Assembly (NCBI GenBank): GCA_012295275.1
Contig: CM022671.1
Location: 5,160,565-5,204,064, forward strand
Source of the DNA: Chrysomallon squamiferum
Taxonomy: Eukaryota; Mollusca; Gastropoda; Neomphalida; Peltospiridae
Reading direction: 5' to 3'
DNA length: 43,500 bases
Shown: positions 35,200 to 43,500 of the stretch, one piece after another
Position numbering within the stretch: the stretch's first letter is position 1
Layout of the letters: each line of letters opens with the position of its first letter
Translations under genes and position numbers: made by a program
Notes under the pieces: generated by a model
Told to the model about the DNA's origin: nothing
Databases searched by the model: none
The model's input: only the letters and a program-made list of their open reading frames with translations

Positions 35200-36010
35200 T
35201 CACGCTTGAATTCCTTCGAAAAAGAAAATAATGAAGCTGTTTTTGAACTAATGCGTGCGATATTTTATTCAAATGCTAAAATATTCATTAATTCTGCACT
35301 AAGTGTTTTGTAAAGCTTATATTAAAATACTTTTATTGTAAATGGTCCGAACATAAAGGTTAATACTGGAATAAGCAGGTGCCCACTGAATATAATTATT
35401 ATTTCCTCTTGCATAAATCTAGTACAGGAAGAAATACATTTGTCCACAATTTACAGAATTAATAATGATGGTGACAATGATGTTGACGACAGTTAAAAAG
35501 GTGAATATAATAATTCAGCAGAACTATGCTTTTAGCAAAAAGGGAACAAAACAATAAACCAATTAGGTTCTTAGTTAAATCACTCCCACACAATTTAGAG
35601 CACCACTTTTCTGTGTCTAATCCCGTTAACGATTTTTGACTAGAGAACAGTGTGAACGCTTTCCAAAAACAATGTCCACGTCCTGCATGACGTCGTACGA
35701 TGAAATGGTGTATGAGGCTATGTTGGCTTTCTCTAACTCGATTCATTAATGAGTCGAGCGCCAATTACACACCTCACCTCTTTATGTCTAATAATGGTCT
35801 TCACTCCAAAAGTGAGCTTGTTAGGAAATGGCTGATCAATAACTTCCTGTCTCATCCTTCCGTCGTTTAGGGTCCCACATTAAACCGGCTGTGTCTAATT
35901 AACGACTGCTTCGTGTCCTCTGTGTGAAATTTCGTGTTAAATTCGACACATCTGTTGGGCGCATCAGCGACTGTTTAAGTTGTGTTAATTCGTACATTTC
36001 AGGCACAGAT
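35200..36010. other. Spacer or intron sequence of moderate complexity, no gene recognised
   Basis: Few repeats. Open frames of up to 101 codons exist on the minus strand (35459-35764), but none shows a known motif or a splice context I can defend. Confidence 0.5.
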
Positions 36011-36019
36011 TTTGTTATC

Positions 36020-36105
36020 GAATTAACATGGCGGTGCACTAACCCGGAAATAGTTATTCGTCCAATTAGAGGCTGCGATATCTGTAGGTTGACCAATCAG
36101 GTGTA
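36020..36105. promoter_or_regulatory. Promoter-like cluster: ATGGCGG (YY1-like), ETS core, two CCAAT boxes
   Basis: Within 85 bases there are AACATGGCGG (36026-36035), CCCGGAA (36044-36050), CCAAT at 36062-36066 and CCAATCAG at 36092-36099. This combination is common near TSSs of housekeeping genes. No coding exon is recognised next to it; it may be a promoter or enhancer within the USP intron. Confidence 0.35.
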
Positions 36106-36189
36106 AAATATCTTGTTTGCTCGAATAATTTTATTTAAATTAACTGTCGTTTTTTTTTTTTTTTTGGTCATTGCAGTATTATTACTGTT

Positions 36190-36265
36190 ATTGTTATCAT
36201 CATCATCATCATCATCATGATCATTATTATTACTAGTATTATTGTTACTGTTGTTGTTGTTGTTA

Positions 36266-36320
<55 letters not shown>

Positions 36321-36322
36321 TT
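36190..36322. repeat. (ATC)n and (ATT)n arrays
   Basis: A short CAT/ATC run at about 36196-36218 is followed by GTT units and about 18 ATT units to 36320. Confidence 0.95.
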
Positions 36323-37171
36323 GTTGTTTTTGTTGTAGTTATGATAAAAGTCATATCTTCTTAGTGTATTTATTCTTTTATTCGTATAAGTAAGGCAGTA
36401 GTAATAACAGAAGTAATTGTTATTTATTTATTTATTTATTTCGTTTAAGTTTATGGCAATTTCACAATAAGACTTTTAAACCCGTGTTCGAATAAACAGT
36501 TCAAACTCGTAAGCTGAGGCGATCGCATTTCACGAAGTCAACAAATTTAGTTTCGTATTTCATCCATCTTAATACACGACCTGACACTCAGTTTCGCATT
36601 TCGTCCTTGTGTCCTTCATTTGTCATTCATCCTTTCAGCCATTAAGGGTCAAAAGTCATCTAAAACCGGCTTACGAACTATTTAAATATAGCGGTGAAAT
36701 ATTTTTTTAACGCGGAATGTACATACGTAGAAATAAAAATATTTTTTTGTCAAGTGGAAATGTTTCATGGATGTCGTCATGATTTATCGTTTCCCCGACG
36801 TACCAAACTCTGACAGGTGTAAGTTTTACCTGTGAAACAAAAAATATTTAGTGTGTAAATATTTGCGAAACACAATCGCTGACGAAAATACATCTTTAAA
36901 TATTTATAAACATTTTTATTTTTATTTTTTTCATTTTAATACTGAATATATCAGGTTACAAATTTGTTATGTGCACTTATGGAAAGATGAATCTGTCTCT
37001 TTCTGTCACTTATGTTCACGTTTTATCGAGAACATTTTTTTTTAATTTTATTTGCAGTCTTCCTCTGTTACAAAAAAAAATAAAAAAATTAAAATAAAAC
37101 AAAAACCGAAGTTTAGAAGTACTGAGAAATTGATTTAATGAGAATAACATTAAATTTGTAAAAACTCTACA

Positions 37172-37175
<4 letters not shown>

Positions 37176-37259
<84 letters not shown>
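37176..37259. repeat. (CT)42 dinucleotide tract
   Basis: 84 bases of pure CT. Confidence 0.98.
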
Positions 37260-37262
<3 letters not shown>

Positions 37263-37584
37263 GTCTTTCTCTCTTTCTCCCATGCTTTCAGTTTTCTTTT
37301 CTCTTTTGTTTGCTGTTAAATATTCATTCATTACATTTCATCTAGCCATATATTTCTGATGTAAATCAATACCACCGATAAACGAAACCCATATAAATGA
37401 TCAGAAATGTTTTAAACGATATCTGCAGATGATCTAAAATTAACGGTTACTAAAAAACCCAGAAGAAACCATCTAGACCACCACGGGTTACTCTTACCGA
37501 TTAGCAGCAAGGAATCATTTACATGTATTTTCCCACAGAGTGGACAAAACTTTCCATAATGTTATATTATACAAAATAGGTCTA

Positions 37585-37645
37585 TAACGAGGTTTGATCC
37601 TATGTCCATACAAGTCTCAAACGAGCACTGTAACCAATAAAGCTA
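37585..37645 (-). repeat. tRNA-derived SINE head relic
   Basis: The minus strand reads AGCTTTATTGGTTACAGTGC (a box-A-like start), then CTCGTTTGAGACTTG (an anticodon-arm-like segment) and GGATCAAACCT (box B, 37600-37590). The order and spacing fit a tRNA-type Pol III head, with too many changes for a working tRNA. Confidence 0.5.
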
Positions 37646-38619
37646 TATTGCTTCTTTTAGCCTTGTTAACTAAATTAAAAACGGCAATGGTTCTAGATTA
37701 AAACTGAATCATAATCTTCTGAATTAACTACATACTATAGATATATACGTATACACATATTTATTATATGTGTGTCTGTGTGCGTGTGTATGTATTATAG
37801 ATCAGAAACAGGATTTATAGACAACGATAACAGACATCGCTTTTAATTATTTTCAATCAATGATCTATTTTTGATCTCGTAACACACGGAAGATAAATCG
37901 TTCTAAATTCCCCTTCATTTTATAATCTCGCCATTTTCCCATTCAAAGAACATCATTATGTCGAGATAACTCTATTAGCTTCGTTATTCAAATTGTCGAT
38001 ATTTTGACTCAGAACGCAATAATTGTTATTCGTTACAGAAAATGGAAAAAGAAAACTGAAGCAATTTAGATTCAAGTTGATTATAGACAACAATACAATC
38101 GAAGAATTTTTTTTTTTTTTTTTTTTTTTTTATTATTATTAGCGGTCACTGGGTATAATAGCGTTATTTTTGATATTATTATTAATTTGTTTTTAATGTT
38201 TCTCGTAAAATATATTTCATAAGTTAATGTGGTTTTTTTGTTTGTTAATGATTGTATGTATGTGTGTGTATATAGGTAAGGTTGTATGTTTATGTAAATG
38301 TGAATGTATTGTTTGTCGATGTTTGATAATATTCATGCTGTAATTATTTACACTATTACATATATAGTGACATATTACAGTTTTTATTTCTATTTTTATT
38401 TTGATTGTTTTCATTGAATGTATATCTGTCTTTATATATCATTAATTATATATATTCTAATTACTCAGTATTTTATGGCCTTTTGTTTTATTATTTATAC
38501 TGATTATCTGTCCGTCTCTCTGTCTATAATAATTGTTATTTTCTTATTCGTAAATACTGCGGCATTTTATTCTCTAATGCTGACCTAATCCTAGTCACAG
38601 ATCATAATTTTAGAGGGCG

Positions 38620-39180
38620 GGGGGGCGAGTTCCTCAAAAAAAACCCCAACCCCCCCAAAAAAACAACACACAAAAAAACAACAACACCAAAGCGTGTGAC
38701 AAACCAGTCATGTCATGGGGGGAAATTTCTGAACAACACATCAGTCTCATTTCGACACAGAATTTGTAAATTTCCACTTGTCAGTAATTAACTAAGCACT
38801 GGACTCAGACCAGAACCGAGACGTTTCACACGCAATTTCCACAGAGCAGTCTCGACTTCGATAAATGCAGCCTCGGAATGAAACCAACGCAACAGACTCA
38901 TCATCACCACCATCGAGAGAGCGGAAACTCGATACACAATCTATAAAACTGTTTCGTACACTTCACAGCCATTGACTTGAGCTCCGACCACAGTTCAGCT
39001 TTAAATACCAGCCTTTCAAGTAAACCCCGTGTCTACAAGTTACCAGAAAATCACCTCTTACGTTAATCTCCAGTCTCGGAGCTACGACAAGCGTAAGTTA
39101 ACTAGTGACGTTGTTAACTCTGTTACGACTGGAATCTGCTGCTCGTAACATTAGACAGACGTTCGTAACCCAGACCTCGG
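38620..39180. promoter_or_regulatory. GC-richer island with TATA-like box and splice-donor-like site
   Basis: The island stands out from the AT-rich surroundings. CTATAAAAC lies at about 38941-38949, and a donor-like AAGCGTAAGTT at about 39088-39098. Together they could mark a short 5' non-coding exon on the + strand, but no ATG-containing continuation is recognised. Speculative. Confidence 0.2.
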
Positions 39181-39518
39181 TGGTTAAAAAGAAAAATATT
39201 CTAGAAAACGTTTGGAACTGCATGGTATATTTAGTGGATGTTTTAATGAACATTATTGTTTAATATGAAGTATTATGACTGTATTTTTATTCTGCAAAAC
39301 TCAAAAAATGTGACGGGGTTCTGTGAAAACTGTTCCATTTTCGTTCGACAATTTAAACTCTGATTAATGCTGTTTGACCGAATTCAGACAAAACAAAGTG
39401 AAATATGACTGCCACAAAGGTTAGAAAAGTTAACGATAATAATAAATAATAAGTAAATTTATAAACTTAAAAATGATAAACAGAATGAAAGAAAACCATA
39501 TCTAAAAGTATTCTTTTC

Positions 39519-39519
39519 G

Positions 39520-39562
<43 letters not shown>

Positions 39563-39563
39563 A
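39519..39563. repeat. (AAAT)n microsatellite
   Basis: Eleven AAAT units. Confidence 0.95.
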
Positions 39564-40277
39564 TCAGTGAATTAATTGAATATAAAACGTTGTAAGAGAT
39601 CATTATTCCAAGAAATATTAAAAAAAAAAAACAACAATCTCTCAGGTTGCTAAGATTGGGTGAAACCAGCATGTCACATTTCTAATTTGAAACATAATCC
39701 ACTAGTAAACGTACATTGTGTTCTTCATAGCGTTTGTCTGTCTGTGACTGTGTTTCTTTGTCTGCCTGTGTCAGTTTATGAGTGTTTGTTTATTCATATG
39801 TCTGTGATATGAATATACCTCTGTCTTTCTATACGTAAATATATATCTGTGGTGTAATTTTTGTATGTGCATATGTGTGTTTTTACGAGTATAATTTTTT
39901 TTTGTTCAAGAGATAAACAGCACTTGTTATTTGGATTCTCGTAGATACATAATCCGGCTCTTTAATCCGGCTTTAAGGAAATATATATCGGAAACGCAAT
40001 ATGCCTTAGTTGAATATAATGATGTCTCTATGGACTAGCTAACGTGACAGCTAGAATTAATAGGATCACGTGACATGTGATATTAATCAGTGGACATTGT
40101 TACGCACCTTTGGGCATTTTTCTTTTTAACGACTTTGTCTCGTATTGCGATTTACATATTACAAAACCCGCGTTAAAAACAAAAGTTAATCACCTCGGCT
40201 TTGTGAAAAACAAAATACATTTAAAAAAGAAAATCCACACCTCATTAATAACAAAAGATTTCTCTCTTTTTTTAATA

Positions 40278-40380
<103 letters not shown>

Positions 40381-40609
40381 ACTCTATCTATCTATATTAA
40401 CTATCTGTCTGTATATCTATCTGTCAACTTATCTACTTACCTACCTACCTATTTACCTATATATATATCAGAATAACTATATATCTATCTGACTGTCTGT
40501 CTAACGATCTATCTAATTATAACGGTCTGTCTGTCTGTCTGTCTGTCTATTTCTTTTTCTCCGTCTTACAAACACGCACTGACATCATTACACATTATTG
40601 AACTTTCAG

Positions 40610-40860
40610 TCACGTGAAGATTGTAAACCTGATTGGGTAAACGGTTTAAAACGTTTGTCTTACGCTTGAAGAAACTCGCAGCTTCGTTGCCATAGCAACC
40701 ACCAGCAGCAGTGGTCTATTTACTGGAGCGCAGCTGGTACGACTCTGCTGCAGTTCAGCGCATCGCGTACTCGGAAATTGCATATTCGTTCATCTCCGGT
40801 TGAAATCGAGAAAACGAAATTGTGTCGTTCGAAGAGCTTTGGGTGGGAATCGATCTTTTT
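40610..40860. promoter_or_regulatory. Promoter-like island with perfect RFX X-box and TCACGTGA
   Basis: The perfect palindromic X-box GTTGCCATAGCAAC lies at 40686-40699. TCACGTGA at 40610-40617 and an inverted CCAAT core (GATTGGG, about 40632-40638) lie upstream. RFX factors bind this X-box in promoters of cilium genes across animals. The island is GC- and CpG-richer than its flanks. No coding exon next to it is recognised within the window. Confidence 0.5.
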
Positions 40861-40883
40861 CGAGAAAGCTTACAGATAGTCAC

Positions 40884-40907
40884 ATAGATAGATAGATAGA
40901 TAGATAT

Positions 40908-40965
<58 letters not shown>

Positions 40966-41045
40966 GGATGGATGGATGGATGGATGGAATGGATGGATGG
41001 ATAGATGGATGGATAGATGGGTGCGTAGATAGAATAGGTACGTGG
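40884..41045. repeat. (GATA)n-(GATG)n compound array
   Basis: About 19 GATA units pass into GATG units and then decay into mixed GATA/GGTA units up to about 41090. Confidence 0.95.
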
Positions 41046-41202
41046 GTGTATGCAGGTTGATAGGTAGGAAGGTAGGTAGGTACATAGTATAAAGACAGGC
41101 AGGTAGACAAATATACAGAGAGAGAGAGATGTTAATTTTATCAGGGATCTGTAATGACAATGATAATAATTGCACATTTTGCTTACATATGTGATAAATA
41201 CG

Positions 41203-41233
<31 letters not shown>

Positions 41234-41262
41234 ATTCGTAAATAAATAAATAAATAAATACG
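41203..41262. repeat. (AAAT)n array with internal TTCGTAAAT
   Basis: Two AAAT runs split by one variant unit. Confidence 0.95.
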
Positions 41263-41951
41263 TGATGCATGCTGTTACACACTTTCCCAGCAGACGTTAA
41301 TTAGCCAGCCTTAGTCAAGTCTGTAGCGATTAAAATTTAATTTATGTTTTAATAAATACTCTTGTTTATTTTACTCATAAACAACACATATCCTCGATTA
41401 AAAACAGAACCAAGATATATGTGTGTACAAGATAACTCTTGTCATATTCTATCTAACAATAACATATTAAGATATTTTATCAAAAAAAAAAAAAAATTAA
41501 ATGAATTAATTTTTTTTTTTATATATAATATCCTTGAATTAGAAATCGTTATGATAGACCTGTATTATTGTAGATAATAGATAGGTAAATTTTTCTCTAC
41601 GACAACTGCATTTTCAAATTACCCAAAAAAACTGAGACTTACAGCGATTACCTCAACCCTTTTCAACCCCACCCTAGCAAAACGGAGCGAATGCTTAATT
41701 CCTAAAACCTATTTCCATCACTCAGAATTCTTACTCTTTGTTTACTGGCTTGTAAGCATGGGTCACCTGTTTCAAAATGGAGGAACTAACGGAATCCAGT
41801 TGAACCTTCATCGTTTAAATTAAGCAGCATTTATCTGCCAGAAATGTTTATTTACCTTTAATTACAGTCGTTTAAATGTCTGTCGTGACGATAAATGTGT
41901 AATTTATTAAAAAAAATAAAACAAACTGAAACCAACTGCATGAATCCCTAT

Positions 41952-41952
<1 letters not shown>

Positions 41953-41982
<30 letters not shown>
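41953..41982. repeat. Poly-A run of about 30
   Basis: An uninterrupted A run, then (TA)n and A-rich (CAAA)n sequence. No retrotransposon body is seen next to it. Confidence 0.9.
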
Positions 41983-41985
<3 letters not shown>

Positions 41986-42889
41986 TTCTATCTTTATATA
42001 TATATATAGAAACAAACAAACAAACAAAGAAAAAGAAAAAACAACAAACTACAACAAAACAAAAAGCAGCCATCAAACAAAAACAACCTATTCCTAATAA
42101 TAACACAATGGTGAAATAAATAGATATATAAATAAATAAACAAATTAATTAATTAATTAATAATAATACGAATAATAAGAAGAAGACGAAGAGGAAGAAG
42201 ACGAAGAAGAAAATGATGATGATGATGATGATGATAAACGATAATATTTTAAATAAATAAATAAAAATGAAAGCATAAAATACAAACGTTAATAACAAGT
42301 TAATAAAAATCTGAGAAACACTGAAAAATAGACCGTTCCTTGCAGGAATTAATTCAACGTTTCCGAGAAAGCGGTAACCGGAAATGAAAATCGATCTTGC
42401 TGGAAGTTAATCGAGTGTGCCGTGAAAATCCGATATACAGAAAAGTAGTTTCTTCGTGAATTTTTCTTAGCCAAATCTTGACCGATATTGTCAAGTTCAC
42501 ATTGTTTAAATTGTTACCGTTTGATATACTGAAGCACTGACAATCCAGAGTAAATAACAAGACTTGATATGTTTCCGCGTGTGTGGCATTGTCGTACACA
42601 ATACAAAGGTCTTTCTGTGTTTCATTATCTGGGCTAAAGTCATCTGTAAACTAGGACGTTTATTCAGGACTAAACTCATTTAATCAGATATGATACCGAA
42701 ATAAGCAGTTTTTATTTCCGTGTCCGCAGAATGCCATTTGATAAGTCAGGGGAAAAAAACAGCAAAAGAAAAAGAAGAAGAAGAAATACCACGATTGTTC
42801 CTTTGCATAATTATTATTATCATTGTATATTTAAATAATATTTTTATTTATTTATTTATTTATTTATTTATAGAGATCAAATTCTTCTT

Positions 42890-42971
42890 TTTCTTCCTCC
42901 TCTTAGTTTTCTTCTTCTTCTTCTTCTTCTTCTTTCTTCTTCTTCTTATTATTATTATTATTATTAGCAGT

Positions 42972-43026
<55 letters not shown>
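42890..43026. repeat. Compound trinucleotide array (CTT)n(ATT)n(AGT)n
   Basis: CTT units change to ATT at about 42947 and to AGT after GCAGTT, ending near 43026. The design resembles the compound array at 22097-22206. Confidence 0.95.
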
Positions 43027-43027
<1 letters not shown>

Positions 43028-43500
43028 TTACTGTTAGTATTATTTCTTTCTTACTTGTATTCTTATTACATCGAGGCTTAAAACGAAGAAACAAATCTTT
43101 AGATTGATTGATAGGGCAAAACTCCTAATAATTTACTCAGTTTGAAGTCAAAGAGATATTTCATGCTTTGATTTACAGCTCTTTGCTCAGTAATTGAAGA
43201 AACACTCAAAATTACTTCATCAAACATAAACCATTACAGAAACAAAAATCAGCAAGTTTCTTAGTGAAATATACGCTTGTGAACTTTTTTTTTATTATTA
43301 TTTTTTTAACGTTTTCTGATTGATGGCTCAATAACACTGTATATCAAACATCAACATATCATGTCTGTAAATCTGCAAATTGCTGATTGAGACGGGGAGA
43401 TCAATAATCTGTCAATAAAAACAATCAGATTTGGTCTCTTGATTAAGCTCGTCACCGGAATGCATGTTCAAGACATCGATTTATTGCTGCACGAATGTTT

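Noticed and set aside
35459-35764. 101-codon minus-strand frame
   Set aside because: Moderate complexity but no recognisable domain; likely chance.
40755-41282. 175-codon frame of Ser-Ile-Tyr-Leu repeats, the longest single open frame in the window
   Set aside because: It is the translation of the GATA/GATG array on the minus strand. The non-repeat ends match nothing I recognise.

Overview
The window looks like AT-rich nuclear DNA from an animal, most likely a lophotrochozoan and plausibly a mollusc. Genes are split by short GT-AG introns, spacers are full of microsatellites, one gene carries a degenerate Jockey-type LINE nearby, and one gene start encodes a universal stress protein (USP), a family expanded in molluscs. 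The taxon is inference; nothing in the window fixes the species.

Left third (1-16.4 kb), gene-bearing. Positions 40-6575 (+) hold the last twelve recognisable coding exons of a Moonraker/OFIP (KIAA0753)-like centriolar satellite protein. Its reading frame breaks once, at an AAAA run at 4270-4273. A possible orphan minus-strand terminal exon with a poly(A) signal and a strong hairpin lies at 8450-8880. A decayed Jockey-superfamily retrotransposon lies on the minus strand at about 9190-11800. Positions 12363-16345 (+) hold a complete seven-coding-exon phosducin-like protein gene (PDCL/PhLP1, 302 aa), whose Gbeta-gamma-binding motif and thioredoxin-like domain are intact. Intron 3 of PDCL carries decayed tandem copies of the end of exon 3.

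Middle (16.4-33.2 kb), intergenic. I see no convincing protein gene. The region holds long (CT/GA)n, (ATT)n, (ACT)n and (TGTA)n arrays, two small minisatellites (20-bp and 23-bp units), compound trinucleotide arrays and a few tRNA/SINE-like relics. One promoter-like island carries a perfect C/EBP palindrome.

Right part (33.2-43.5 kb). The first coding exon of a USP-domain gene starts at 33385 (+) and is followed by a good splice donor. No further exon of it is recognisable before the window ends. Possible regulatory islands lie at 36.0 kb (ATGGCGG/ETS/CCAAT), 38.8-39.2 kb and 40.6-40.85 kb (a perfect RFX X-box). The 8-mer TCACGTGA occurs five times between 23.8 and 40.6 kb.

The three genes do not form an obvious pathway. 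Moonraker acts at centrioles and cilia, PDCL in assembly of G-beta-gamma with the CCT chaperonin, and USP proteins in nucleotide-linked stress responses. I found no prokaryotic-style system, CRISPR array or clearly new multigene system. The most interesting signals are the frame break, the exon-derived intronic repeats, the orphan hairpin-bearing exon and the regulatory motif clusters.
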